Positions 25,835-34,535 of a stretch of DNA of 64,000 bases are shown piece by piece. The translations under genes were made by a program, and so were the position numbers. The notes under the pieces are model-generated. The model did not search any database, had not been told where the DNA came from, and worked only from the letters and a program-made list of their open reading frames with translations. Location of the stretch: the NCBI GenBank assembly GCA_030529845.1, contig JAUMWB010000004.1, forward strand, positions 1-64,000, read 5' to 3'. The first letter of the stretch is position 1. Each line of letters begins with the position of its first letter. The DNA is from Rothia sp. (in: high G+C Gram-positive bacteria). GTDB taxonomy: Bacteria; Actinomycetota; Actinomycetes; Actinomycetales; Micrococcaceae.

Positions 25835-27622
25835 TTACTTACGCCCCACGAACCAGTCCTGCAATTTATCCAGGCGGGCTTGGAGCTGTTCGGCTGAGGC
25901 CTGGGCAACGGCAGGCCCACCGCAGATGCGGCGCAGTTCGTTGTGGATTGATCCGTGGGGCTTGCCGGTACGGGCAGCCCAGGCTGCTACGTTTTTAGCC
26001 AGCTTGTTCCGCAGGTCTTTGAGCTGGCGGTGGTCAACGACCTGAGGAGCAGCGGACGCCGGTCGCCGGGAGGCATGGTCCTGCTGACGGGCCCGTAGCA
26101 GGGTGCCGACCTGGTCAGCGTCCAGCAGGCCGGGGATACCGAGGAAGTCTTGCTCTTCATCCGAGCCAATTTCAAGGCCACCGGTTGAGAACTCTGCTCC
26201 GTCGAAGAGTACCCCGTGGAAGGAGGCCTGGGATCCGATGGCTTCGAATTTTCCGCGGGTGAGCTGGTCGCTGACGACTTCTTCCTTGTTGGCTTCTTCA
26301 ATCAGGTGGTCGTCCAAACCCTCGTTGAGGGGGTCGATCACCTCGTCGGTAGCTCCCTTGCGGTCCAGGGCGTGATCCCGTTCAGTTTCCATCTCGTTGG
26401 CCAGCATCATGAGCTGAGGCACGGAGGGTAGGAAGACCGAAGCGGTTTCGCCGCGCTTTCGCGAGCGCACGAAGCGGCCGATAGCCTGGGCGAAGAAGAG
26501 GGGGGTGGAGGTGGAGGTGGCGTAGACGCCAACTGCCAGGCGGGGAACGTCCACGCCTTCGGATACCATACGGACGGCGACCATCCAGCGGGCCAGACCC
26601 GCTGAGAACTCTTCAATGTTGTTGGAGGCTTCTTTGTCGTCGGAGAGAATCAGGGCGGGTTTTTCGCCGGTAATTTTTTGGAGCTGTTTGGCGTAGGCGC
26701 GGGCGTCGGCGTGGTCGGTTGCGATGACTAGGCCACCGGCGTCGGGTACGGTTCGGCGCACTTCGGTCAGGCGTTTGTCGGCGGCGGCCAGCACGGTGGG
26801 GATCCATTCGCCTTCGGGGTTGAGGGCGGTGCGCCAGGCCTGGGCGGTGACGTCCTTGGTAAAGCCCTCCCCTAGGTTTGCGGCCATTTCTTCACCGGCC
26901 GAGGTGCGCCAGCGCATCTGCCCGGAGTAGGCCATGAAAATGACGGGGCGCACGACGTGGTCTTTGAGGGCAGGGCCGTAGCCGTAGGAGTAGTCGGACT
27001 TTGAGCGGCGGATGCCGTCGGCGTCCTCCTCGTACTGGACGAAGGGGATGGCAGCGGTATCGGAGCGGAAGGGGGTACCGGTCAGGGCCAGGCGGCGGGT
27101 GGCCGGTTCGAAGGCTTCACGCAGGCCGTCGCCCCAGGAGAGGGAGTCGCCGGCGTGGTGGATTTCGTCCATAATCACCAGGGTGCGACCGTTTTCGGTG
27201 CGGGCCCGGTGCAGCATGGGCTTGTTGGCGACCTGGGCGTAGGTGAGGGCGACGCCCTGGTAGCCGCGTCCCATGGTGCCGTCGGAGTTTTTGAAGTTGG
27301 GGTCGATGGAGATGCCAACCCGGGCGGCGGCATCGGCCCACTGGCGTTTGAGGTGGTCGGTGGGGGCAACCACGGTCATGCGGTTGATGGTGCCGCGGTT
27401 GAAGAGTTCCTTGGCGACGGTGAGCGCGAAGGTGGTTTTACCTGCACCGGGGGTTGCCACGGCCATGAAGTCGCGGGGGTTCTCGTTGAAATACTTAGTC
27501 ATGGCTTCGGCCTGCCAGGCGCGGAGCTTGGGAGCGGTTCCCCAGGCGGCGCGGTCGGGGTAGGCCGGTGGCAGGGGCGGGTTGGAACCTTCGCCAAAGA
27601 GTGGTAACTGGCTCTCGTTCAT
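25835..27622 (-). CDS. DEAD/DEAH box helicase (superfamily 2)
   Basis: A 595-residue helicase. Walker A is ATPGAGKT (residues 56-63), motif II DEIHH, motif III ALTGTPFRS, and the second RecA-like domain carries MVSEGVDVPRLAVGVYATST and QAIGRFVRSR (motif VI). The C-terminal ~170 residues have no known domain. The ATG at 27622 has GGGAAGGGAAG upstream; the extra 17 residues of a longer frame are basic and unlike a domain. In actinobacteria this gene typically lies near DUF3039, as here, which hints at a shared but undefined nucleic-acid role. Confidence 0.88.
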   Translation of the reverse strand: MNESQLPLFGEGSNPPLPPAYPDRAAWGTAPKLRAWQAEAMTKYFNENPRDFMAVATPGAGKTTFALTVAKELFNRGTINRMTVVAPTDHLKRQWADAAARVGISIDPNFKNSDGTMGRGYQGVALTYAQVANKPMLHRARTENGRTLVIMDEIHHAGDSLSWGDGLREAFEPATRRLALTGTPFRSDTAAIPFVQYEEDADGIRRSKSDYSYGYGPALKDHVVRPVIFMAYSGQMRWRTSAGEEMAANLGEGFTKDVTAQAWRTALNPEGEWIPTVLAAADKRLTEVRRTVPDAGGLVIATDHADARAYAKQLQKITGEKPALILSDDKEASNNIEEFSAGLARWMVAVRMVSEGVDVPRLAVGVYATSTSTPLFFAQAIGRFVRSRKRGETASVFLPSVPQLMMLANEMETERDHALDRKGATDEVIDPLNEGLDDHLIEEANKEEVVSDQLTRGKFEAIGSQASFHGVLFDGAEFSTGGLEIGSDEEQDFLGIPGLLDADQVGTLLRARQQDHASRRPASAAPQVVDHRQLKDLRNKLAKNVAAWAARTGKPHGSIHNELRRICGGPAVAQASAEQLQARLDKLQDWFVGRK

Positions 27623-27680
27623 CTCGTATCTTCCCTTCCCTCTGTTTTTGCCCTCAAAGTTTTTGGGCACCACAAAAGTT

Positions 27681-27708
27681 TAGCCCCATTCGGGAGCGAA
27701 TGGGGCTA
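27681..27708 (-). terminator. Terminator of the Tat-exported protein gene
   Basis: A perfect 12-bp stem (TAGCCCCATTCG, 27681-27692, with 27697-27708; loop GGAG) lies 28 bases past the stop codon and is followed on the minus strand by AACTTTTG. Confidence 0.8.
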
Positions 27709-27736
27709 TGAGTCATCTCTCGATGGGTCAGGTTAG

Positions 27737-28621
27737 CTAGGCCACTGGCAGGGCGGGTAGCAGGTTGCTCAGGGTCTGACCGGCTAGATTGATGGTTTCG
27801 TTTCGGCTGTCGGTAGCGCTAATAACGATGGCACCGGACACCACGGTGAGGACGACCTCAAAGTCAGCTTCGGGATTGCTGGTGAAGTAGGCGGGAGCCT
27901 GGCTCAACAGCAGCTGGGCAAGGGCCGAGGCACTTGAGCCGTCGGAGGTCAGGGTAATGGCCTCGTTGGTGGTGTAGGTGACGCTTACGGTCTGCTGCTG
28001 GTCGGCTGTGACCTGGGTGCCGTAGGTGGCGGTCATCTCAGCGCTGTTGACGCCGGTGGCGGTCACGGCACTACCGCCGCTCTGCTTGACCAGGTGGCGG
28101 GTTTCGCCATCGCGGACGTTATCAATGGGGAAGGGGTCCCAACCCTCGGGGAAGGTGACCACATAGTCCAGGCGGAAGGAGGCCCCAGCGGCCAGGACGG
28201 CGGTGCCCGCTACGGGTGCGCCGGTAGCGTCTTCGGGGCTGGAGAACCAGAGGCCGGTACCGCCGTAGGTGCCGGAGTTGAAGCCGCCCAGGCTACCTCC
28301 GGGGGTGAAGGTGCCCTCACCGTTGGCAACCAGGCCGGCGGGGGCGTCCGCAATGAGTCCGGAGGAGTCCTCGAACTGGACATCGCCGCTGGTGTTGTTG
28401 GTTCCACCGAAGGTGGAAGCTACGCCGACGTTGGTGTTGTAGCCGGCGCTGGAGTCCTCGATTACGACCTGGGAGAAGAGCCCCCAGCGTACGGTCAGGG
28501 TGGGGTCGGTGACGCTGGAGCTGGCAGCATAGGCGGGTACCATGGCTGAGGCAGCGACGACGGGTGCTGCCCAGAGCCCGGCAGTCGCCAGGGTACGGCG
28601 GGAAGTTTGGGGTGAGGTCAT
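27737..28621 (-). CDS. Tat-exported protein of unknown function
   Basis: A 294-residue protein with a twin-arginine signal peptide: SRRTLATAGLW (R8, R9), a hydrophobic stretch and cleavage near AYA-A (residues 30-33). The mature part is rich in Thr, Ser, Gly, Val and Asp, looks all-beta, and has no Cys, no LPXTG motif and no C-terminal membrane segment, so it is probably secreted or loosely wall-associated. Segments such as FRLDYVVTFPEGWDPFP and VSVTYTTNEAITLTSDGS suggest immunoglobulin-like sheets. TAAGGAAAC precedes the ATG at 28621. A longer frame would overlap the DUF3039 gene in another frame and is rejected. I do not recognise the family. Confidence 0.7.
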   Translation of the reverse strand: MTSPQTSRRTLATAGLWAAPVVAASAMVPAYAASSSVTDPTLTVRWGLFSQVVIEDSSAGYNTNVGVASTFGGTNNTSGDVQFEDSSGLIADAPAGLVANGEGTFTPGGSLGGFNSGTYGGTGLWFSSPEDATGAPVAGTAVLAAGASFRLDYVVTFPEGWDPFPIDNVRDGETRHLVKQSGGSAVTATGVNSAEMTATYGTQVTADQQQTVSVTYTTNEAITLTSDGSSASALAQLLLSQAPAYFTSNPEADFEVVLTVVSGAIVISATDSRNETINLAGQTLSNLLPALPVA

Positions 28622-28670
28622 GTGTGTTTCCTTATGAGAGGTGCTTCTGGGGCAGTGATTGTGTTGTGTG

Positions 28671-28961
28671 TTAGTTTTGGTCGTTATCCCCGGGGGCAAG
28701 GCCTTCGTAGATTTCCTTGCATTCGGGGCAGACGGGGAACTTTTCGGGGTCGCGGCCGGGCGTCCATTTTTTACCGCAGAGCGCTCGCACCGGCTTGCCG
28801 GTGAGGGCTGACTCCATGATTTTTTCTTTGCGCACGTAGTGAGCAAAGCGTTCGTGGTCGCCTGGTTCAACGTTCTGGACTTCTTCGCGTTCCAGTAGGG
28901 CGGTGCCGCCGGAGTGGGCGGTTTCGGGGAAGGGGTCTTCAATGCCGGGAATCGATGACAT
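28671..28961 (-). CDS. DUF3039 domain protein
   Basis: A 96-residue cytoplasmic protein of the actinobacterial family DUF3039. It has a short zinc-ribbon-like core: ALCGKKWTPGRDPEKFPVCPECKEIY with three cysteines, two in CPEC. The N-terminal part has HERFAHYVRKEKIMESALTGKPV, which is typical of the family. No function is known. AAGGAGAAAACGGT precedes the ATG. It is upstream of the Tat protein gene with a 49-base gap and may be co-transcribed with it. Confidence 0.85.
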   Translation of the reverse strand: MSSIPGIEDPFPETAHSGGTALLEREEVQNVEPGDHERFAHYVRKEKIMESALTGKPVRALCGKKWTPGRDPEKFPVCPECKEIYEGLAPGDNDQN

Positions 28962-29073
28962 ACCGTTTTCTCCTTATCTCAAGGCACATGGTCTTGACTA
29001 CCAGTGTAGTGCCCCCGTCAAGACGGCGCCCACCCCTTGCGATGAAGCAGGGGGCGGACGCTGGTGATGGGTT

Positions 29074-29090
29074 GCCTGCTTCTAGCAGGC
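29074..29090 (-). terminator. Hairpin after the ABC transporter operon
   Basis: GCCTGCT-TCT-AGCAGGC lies just before the permease stop codon region ends the operon (11 bases past it on the minus strand). There is no T-run, so a terminator role is only possible. Confidence 0.35.
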
Positions 29091-29101
29091 CGAGAGATGA
29101 C

Positions 29102-30721
29102 TTAGCTGTAGCGGGCTACGCGCTGGTAGATATCTGCTACGTGCCGTTCGTAGCTTTTGGCTCCGGCGCGGACGCCCAGGTAGAAAGCCGTTGCCCCGAT
29201 GAGGGCTGTGATGATAGCCCCCAGCCAGAACCAGACCATACTGCCGACAAGGGAGGTGGCAGCCATACCGATGAGGGCCGGTAGTGAGAGAGCCATAGGG
29301 ATCAAGAGCAGGAAGCCACGTGCCATGGTCTTGGCCATGCCATCGGGCTGTTCCGGGGTCTTCCAGGGGCTGGTTCCCGGCGGTACTACCGGTGCATTGA
29401 AAGTGGTATCCAGGTAGTTGGCCATGCCGTTAGCGATGAAGTAGGTTCCCAGAGCGCTCACCAGTAGGGGCAGGGCCCAGGTAGCGTGACCGGTCACGAA
29501 GGCAAAAGCCAGGGTACCCACCACAATCATGGGCAGGTAGAGCAGCATCATGCCGTAGGCCCGCCCCAGCCTGTCATCTATACCGCGTAGGGGTGAGATA
29601 GCGTGCAGGGAGAAGGCCGACCCTTCAAAGGAGGCCAGATTGGTCTGGGAGCAGCCTGCCATAGCCGGTATGAAGGCAGCCACCGCGATCAGCGGCATAG
29701 GGTTAGATACCGCCTCTGCATCCCCGTTGAGGGCGAAGGTGAATGAACCTGAAAGTATGATCATCAAGATATACATGAGCGGCATCATGAGCACGTTGAG
29801 GTTAGCGCGGGAGTCTTTCAACATCATGTTCAGGGTACGGGCGGCGATAGCACCGCGGACGGTGGCGGGGAAGCGCCCCAGAAGCCCCAGGTTACCCTGA
29901 GCCACGGTTTTCCCTTCCTCCTGCACCCCGGTGGAATCCCCCACGCTGGCCATGGTCTTAGCCGCAAAGAACTGCCAGATGACCCAGGTGAGGGCACAGT
30001 AGACCAGGGTGAGTGCGGCAAGAGCTACTGCCAGGCCAAAGCGGCCTGCCCCAACCTGCGGAGCGATAGCCCAGGCTGAGGCTACAGGAGTCCATTGCAG
30101 GTAGCTAAGAATCTGCCGGAGCTGGTCGGTGTTGCTGGTAATGCCCGTGATGGTCGCCAGCATCAGGGGCCCGGCAAACACCAGGGCGGTAAAAGCCACG
30201 ATGGTTAGGACGTTGCTCACCGAGCGTCGCGAGCGGACGGGGATTGAAGCCACTGCGGTCAGGCGTCCGCCCAGAATGGCAAGAGCAAGCCCCAATAAAC
30301 CTGCCGGGATGAAAGCCAGGGTAGCCGCCAGCGAGTAAAAGTTGGAAGTAATGAGAGCCAGCGTGGCAAGTACCGTCAGTACACCGGGTAGGCCTATAAG
30401 CGCGCCTATGGCCTGACCGGCCATCAGCTGGCGGACGGTGATGGGGTAGGGTGCCAGGCGCTCCGGGTCAAGGGTGGGGTCAGCTCCTGCCGCAACCAGG
30501 GGAATGAGCCACCAGGCCAGGGTCAGCAGGGCACCGCCCACCCCCAGAATCAGCAGGGAGTCTGCCTGGTTCTGCAGGGTGAAGCCTAGACCGGCTACGA
30601 CAGTCAGGGCACTGAGCCCGTAGAGCAAGCCAAAGACCAGGCCCACAATGGACCAGACGTTGCCCTTACGGAAGATCACCAAGAAATGGTCAAGCTTGAG
30701 TTTTAGGAGGACTGCAACCAT
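29102..30721 (-). CDS. ABC transporter permease, ABC-2-like exporter
   Basis: A 539-residue integral membrane protein with ~12 hydrophobic segments, starting with a cytoplasmic MVAVLLKLKLDHF and a first segment IVGLVFGLLYGLSALTVVAGL. It contains the internal sequence PDGMAKTMARGF in a loop near residue 440. Its ATG lies within the end of the ATPase gene (19-base overlap), so both are translated together. The pair forms a bacterial exporter of unknown substrate, similar in build to actinobacterial two-gene transporters for drugs or lipids. Confidence 0.82.
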   Translation of the reverse strand: MVAVLLKLKLDHFLVIFRKGNVWSIVGLVFGLLYGLSALTVVAGLGFTLQNQADSLLILGVGGALLTLAWWLIPLVAAGADPTLDPERLAPYPITVRQLMAGQAIGALIGLPGVLTVLATLALITSNFYSLAATLAFIPAGLLGLALAILGGRLTAVASIPVRSRRSVSNVLTIVAFTALVFAGPLMLATITGITSNTDQLRQILSYLQWTPVASAWAIAPQVGAGRFGLAVALAALTLVYCALTWVIWQFFAAKTMASVGDSTGVQEEGKTVAQGNLGLLGRFPATVRGAIAARTLNMMLKDSRANLNVLMMPLMYILMIILSGSFTFALNGDAEAVSNPMPLIAVAAFIPAMAGCSQTNLASFEGSAFSLHAISPLRGIDDRLGRAYGMMLLYLPMIVVGTLAFAFVTGHATWALPLLVSALGTYFIANGMANYLDTTFNAPVVPPGTSPWKTPEQPDGMAKTMARGFLLLIPMALSLPALIGMAATSLVGSMVWFWLGAIITALIGATAFYLGVRAGAKSYERHVADIYQRVARYS

Positions 30722-31593
30722 GAGATTCCCTCCGATACAACGCGTCCACCCACCAGCTCAACAAACCGCTCTTCCAGGCTTGATCCGCCGCGCACCTGCT
30801 CCACGGTGCCAGAGGCCAGAATACGGCCAGCGTTCATGATGGCCACGTGGTCGCAGAGGCGCTGGACCAGGTCCATCACGTGGGAGGAGATGATGACGGT
30901 ACCGCCACCGGCCACATAGGCCTTAAGAATATCCTGAATGTTGGAGGCAGAGACCGGGTCGACTGCCTCGAAGGGCTCATCGAGCACCAGCAGGGAGGGG
31001 GCATGAATCATGGCGCAGGCCAGGGCAATTTTCTTGGTCATACCGGCTGAGTAGTCGGAGACCTGGCGGCCAGCTGCCCCGGTCAAGTCCATAGCAATGA
31101 GAAGATCACGGGTTCGCTCGGCCACGGTTGCCTTATCGAGCCCGTGCAGGCGGCCAGCGTAGGTAAGGAGCTGCTCGCCGGTGAGCTTGTCAAAGAGGCG
31201 GACGCCGTCCGGCAGCACGCCCACCCGGCGTTTGGCCTCCAGGGGGTTAGCCCAGATATCTAGGCCACCCACCAGCACCTGCCCGGCGGTGGGTTTGAGC
31301 AGGCCGGTTGCCATGGAGAGCGTGGTGGTCTTACCTGCACCGTTGCGCCCAACCAGCCCATAGAAGGAACCGCGGGGTACGGTTAGATTAATGCCGTCTA
31401 CCGCGGCCTGCTGCTCAAAGACCTTGACCAGGTTGGTGATCTCCAGGGCGGCGCTGCCCTTGCTGGTCTCTGCCACCTCAGCTTCAATCGGAGCGGCAAG
31501 AGGCTCCCGGGAACTGTGAGAGGGTAGTGAATCGGGCCGGGGCTGGCTTTCACTGTAACTGTCGTTCTGCGGGGGAAGGTTCTCGTGTGCCAT
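30703..31593 (-). CDS. ABC transporter ATP-binding protein
   Basis: A 296-residue ATPase. After a ~48-residue polar extension the nucleotide-binding domain shows Walker A GRNGAGKTTT, Q-loop region GVLPDGVRLFDKLT, a signature region DYSAGMTKKIALA (SAGM replaces the usual LSGGQ; this variant is common in exporter ATPases), Walker B LLVLDEPFEAVDP and the H-loop IISSHVMD. It energises the permease gene that overlaps its end. The operon is divided from ybbN by a 54-base gap. Confidence 0.9.
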   Translation of the reverse strand: MAHENLPPQNDSYSESQPRPDSLPSHSSREPLAAPIEAEVAETSKGSAALEITNLVKVFEQQAAVDGINLTVPRGSFYGLVGRNGAGKTTTLSMATGLLKPTAGQVLVGGLDIWANPLEAKRRVGVLPDGVRLFDKLTGEQLLTYAGRLHGLDKATVAERTRDLLIAMDLTGAAGRQVSDYSAGMTKKIALACAMIHAPSLLVLDEPFEAVDPVSASNIQDILKAYVAGGGTVIISSHVMDLVQRLCDHVAIMNAGRILASGTVEQVRGGSSLEERFVELVGGRVVSEGISWLQSS

Positions 31594-31647
31594 ATATCCA
31601 CTGTAGCTAGCATCAGGCGCTTTTCCCTCCCCCGCTAGGTTGATTCC

Positions 31648-32565
31648 TTAAAAAAGAGCCATCATCAGGGCTGAGCGGGCCTTTGTGACGCGGGGATCTG
31701 CTGACCCCACCACTTCAAAGAGCTCTAGCAGACGCTCGCGCACCAGGGTTTTGGTATCGGCATCTACTGCCTTGAAGAGAGCAATCAGGCGGTTGAAAGC
31801 ATCTTCTACATGCCCACCGGCTACATCCAAGTCGGCTACGTTGAGTTGGGCCTGCACATCGGTAGCATCGGCGGCAGCCTTCTGGCGTTCCTCAGCAAGG
31901 TTGAGGGCTGAAACGCGGTGGAGCAGGTGCACCTGGGCCAGGCCGATTTTGGCGTCCGTATCCCCGGGGTTCTCGTTCAGAGCACGGGTGTAAGCAGCCT
32001 CAGCCCCCTGGTAGTCGCCTCGATCCAGGGCCTCAATAGCTTCCCGGTGAAGGGGCGGTAGAGGCTTCTCAGACTCCGACAGTACCGGTTCAAACCCACC
32101 GGGCAGCCCCTGCTGGGCAGCAAGCTGAAGAACCTGCCCCAACACCTCAGTTAGGGCCTGGGGCTCAACCGGCCCATTGAAGAGCGGAGCCGGCCGGCCC
32201 GCCAGCACAGCCACAGCAGCGGGAACACCCTGAATCTGAAAGGCCTGCCCAATCTCAGGTGTCTTGGTGATGTCAACGGCTGCCAAGAGCAGGTTGCCAC
32301 CAGCAGAGTTCACCAGGGCCTCAACCTGCTCCAGCATCTGCACCGAAGCCGGTGAATGGGGAGCCCACAGGGCAAAAATGACAGCGCCCCGGTTGGACTC
32401 CTGCACCAGCTGCTGGAACTGGTTCACATCGGTCACATCAAGACGCCAGCTGGTAGCAGCTACCTCATCAGCAGGTGCAGAAGGAGCTTCTGCTGCGCTT
32501 GTAGCCCCCAAGTCCAGGGCATTTCGCACCGAAGCGGGCAGGTTCTGGTCATCAATCTCAGCCAT
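31648..32565 (-). CDS. YbbN-like thioredoxin-fold/TPR protein without a redox motif
   Basis: A 305-residue cytoplasmic protein. Residues ~40-145 form a thioredoxin fold (AVIFALWAPHSPASVQMLEQVEALV, AAVDITKTPEIGQAFQIQGVPAAVAVLAG with the cis-proline). Residues ~170-300 are TPR-like helices (LDRGDYQGAEAAYTRALNENPGD). The usual WCxxC is replaced by WAPHSPAS, and the protein has no cysteine, so it cannot exchange disulphides. Family members of the CnoX/YbbN type act as holdase chaperones. That role is the natural guess. It is divergent from the AI-2E family gene. Confidence 0.85.
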   Translation of the reverse strand: MAEIDDQNLPASVRNALDLGATSAAEAPSAPADEVAATSWRLDVTDVNQFQQLVQESNRGAVIFALWAPHSPASVQMLEQVEALVNSAGGNLLLAAVDITKTPEIGQAFQIQGVPAAVAVLAGRPAPLFNGPVEPQALTEVLGQVLQLAAQQGLPGGFEPVLSESEKPLPPLHREAIEALDRGDYQGAEAAYTRALNENPGDTDAKIGLAQVHLLHRVSALNLAEERQKAAADATDVQAQLNVADLDVAGGHVEDAFNRLIALFKAVDADTKTLVRERLLELFEVVGSADPRVTKARSALMMALF

Positions 32566-32714
32566 AGGGCCGTCCTTTCACAGCAACAAATTTCTCTACT
32601 GTCTATGGTGCCAAAGCTCAGCCAGCGCACAGCACCCCACACCCCAGTTCTAGCCCAGGGCAGAATCAGGCTAAGGTAGAACTCAGTAACAGCTCCCCTA
32701 CCCAAGTAGCCAGC

Positions 32715-34019
32715 ATGTCCTCATCTATTTCCCCAACCCGCATCCTGCGCTCCCTCAGTTCCCGCAGGAGGCGCACACAGGCGTCCGCCCCCGTTGAGCC
32801 ACGCACCAGCGCAAAAGAGCAAAATAGCAAGTTCGCGCTACAAGCTATCCCGGGTGCCCGCCCCCGTCACCGCCTGCAGCTACCCGACGAACCTGCCCAC
32901 CTGAAAGACAATAAGGACGGCGCTCCCCCAGCTCCCCCAGAAACCCACGCCCTGGCCCCCGGCAAGGATCGCTACATCAGCAACCCTATCTACTTCGGAT
33001 TTATGCTGGCTGCAGGTGTGGGTCTTGCCTGGATGGGCATGTACTTTGTACTCAACATTGGTGCCCTAGCAGGCTGGCTCACCGGTGCAGTCTTTATCGG
33101 CCTGGGGCTAGACCCAGCCGTGCGAAAACTAGAGAAGTGGGGCCTGCCGCGCGGAGCGGGCGTCACCCTTGTTTTCCTTCTCTTCGCGCTGGCAGCTACT
33201 GCCCTCATTTTTTGGATTATTCCCCTCATCGCCCGACAGGCGGTTTCCTTTATCACGGGCTTCCCCCAGCAGTTCGAGAACTTCCTTAACTCAGACTTTT
33301 TCGCGGGCCTGGACCGGCAGTATCACATCCGTTCAGCGGTAGATGCTGAGGTGGAAAAATTCTTTGCACAGCTCACCTCCGATACGTCAGTGGTCAGCGG
33401 ATTTCTCAACTCCCTCATGAATGCAGGCTCCACCCTGGCAGAGATCACCACAGGCACCATCATCGTGCTCTTCCTCTCCATCTACGTGCTTGCATCCCTC
33501 CCCACCATCAAGGCATGGTTCATCCGCCTCGCCCCCGCCTCAAAGCGCGACCGCGTAGGCTACCTCACCGAAAAAATCACCAGCTCAGTCGGCCAGTACG
33601 TGATGGGACAGGCCCTGGTAGCGATCTGCAACGCTACCTGCGCCGCCATTATTATGCTGGTTGTTGGTGTTCCCTTCGCCCAGCTACTCATGCTCTTCGT
33701 CCTACTCCTGGCTTTCATTCCCCTCGTCGGTGGCGTTAGCGCCGCCATCCTGGTCTCGGTCATCTCGCTGATCGACAGTTGGCAGACGGCCCTCTTCTTC
33801 CTGATCCCCTACCTGATCTACCTCCAGGTCGAGGCCTACTTCATCTCCCCCCGTATCATGAGCCGGGCCGTAGCAGTACCCGGTGCCGTAGCCATTATTG
33901 CGGTAGTTGCCGGTGGTTCCCTCTGGGGTGTTCTCGGTGCCCTCATCGCCATCCCCGTGGCAGCCTCCCTGCTGATTCTGGTAAACGAAGTGCTGGTACC
34001 CCGCCAGGATCAACTCTAA
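32715..34019 (+). CDS. AI-2E family transporter (PerM/TqsA-like)
   Basis: A 434-residue membrane protein. About 95 polar, Pro/Ala/Arg-rich residues precede eight hydrophobic segments typical of the family (IYFGFMLAAGVGLAWMG, GAVFIGLGLDPAVRKLEKWGLPRGAGV, IIVLFLSIYVLASLPTIKAWFIRLAPA, LMLFVLLLAFIPLVGGVSAAI, and the signature YFISPRIMSRAV). The name is historical; substrates vary and include ions in some members. No clear ribosome binding site is seen before the ATG at 32715, so the long polar N-terminus may be partly untranslated. Confidence 0.85.
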   Translation: MSSSISPTRILRSLSSRRRRTQASAPVEPRTSAKEQNSKFALQAIPGARPRHRLQLPDEPAHLKDNKDGAPPAPPETHALAPGKDRYISNPIYFGFMLAAGVGLAWMGMYFVLNIGALAGWLTGAVFIGLGLDPAVRKLEKWGLPRGAGVTLVFLLFALAATALIFWIIPLIARQAVSFITGFPQQFENFLNSDFFAGLDRQYHIRSAVDAEVEKFFAQLTSDTSVVSGFLNSLMNAGSTLAEITTGTIIVLFLSIYVLASLPTIKAWFIRLAPASKRDRVGYLTEKITSSVGQYVMGQALVAICNATCAAIIMLVVGVPFAQLLMLFVLLLAFIPLVGGVSAAILVSVISLIDSWQTALFFLIPYLIYLQVEAYFISPRIMSRAVAVPGAVAIIAVVAGGSLWGVLGALIAIPVAASLLILVNEVLVPRQDQL

Positions 34020-34039
34020 AGACCAGGTCTCTTGCCCCG

Positions 34040-34093
34040 CAGAAAAGCCCCGGAAGTTCCCACACATGGTGAAGTGCTCCCGGGGCTTTTCTG
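34040..34093. terminator. Bidirectional terminator
   Basis: A 14-bp stem (CAGAAAAGCCCCGG, 34040-34053, with 34080-34093) has its T-run within the 3' arm. It separates the AI-2E family gene from the converging zinc-ribbon gene. Confidence 0.75.
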
Positions 34094-34136
34094 GGCCCAG
34101 GCCCGGTCAGCGTCAGAATCTTTTATGCGCGTGGAC

Positions 34137-34478
34137 CTACCAAAACCTGCGAGTTTGCCAGCAGCGTTCGTGCCAGTGGCGGCGTTCCTCAATGGCTCGT
34201 TGAGCCCCGAACATGTGGTCCTGCTGCCACACCACCAGGTGGGCAAGACCGGGTCGGATAGGGCGCTCGCATTCGGGGCATTTGTAGGTTTTTACGGCGT
34301 TGATGGAGGGGATGTACTGCACATACCAGTCCCCGTCATGGGCCCGTTCTACCCGCGGGGCGGGGTCGAGAATACGAGAAATATCGCGCCCAGCCGGGCG
34401 GGCTTTCTGCCACTTACTGGGGGCAGCCCCCGAGTTTGAATTGGGGCGGCGAGATTTAGATGAAGAACGACGAGGCAT
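34137..34478 (-). CDS. Small basic zinc-ribbon-like protein
   Basis: A 113-residue protein. The first ~35 residues are basic and Ser/Arg/Lys-rich. The folded part shows WYVQYIPSINAVKTYKCPECERPI and a final RRHWHERCWQTRRFW, giving CPEC plus His/Cys residues that could bind one zinc. Similar proteins occur next to nucS in other actinobacteria (recalled, not checked); they carry no established function, and the common label ATP/GTP-binding protein is not supported by any motif here. The ATG at 34478 is chosen over one 36 bases upstream, which adds residues of unlike character. It is divergent from nucS by 57 bases. Confidence 0.72.
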   Translation of the reverse strand: MPRRSSSKSRRPNSNSGAAPSKWQKARPAGRDISRILDPAPRVERAHDGDWYVQYIPSINAVKTYKCPECERPIRPGLAHLVVWQQDHMFGAQRAIEERRHWHERCWQTRRFW

Positions 34479-34523
34479 TCCCCTATTCTTGCACGGGCCG
34501 CTGTGCCCACCCAAGCCACCTGT

Positions 34524-34529
34524 TAGAGT
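34524..34529 (+). promoter_or_regulatory. -10 box of a probable leaderless nucS transcript
   Basis: TAGAGT is followed by six bases (GGTACG) and the GTG start codon. No Shine-Dalgarno sequence is present. The spacing places the transcript start at the start codon. Confidence 0.5.
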
Positions 34530-34535
34530 GGTACG

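Noticed and set aside
28094..28549. 151-residue plus-strand frame rich in Gly and Val
   Set aside because: It is the reverse-strand shadow of the Thr/Gly-rich secreted protein and has no initiation signal.
27737..28942. 401-residue open frame extending the Tat protein N-terminally
   Set aside because: The first ~107 residues overlap the DUF3039 gene in another frame and are Thr/Pro/Lys-rich without any fold. The ATG at 28621 has a good ribosome binding site and begins a clear twin-arginine signal.
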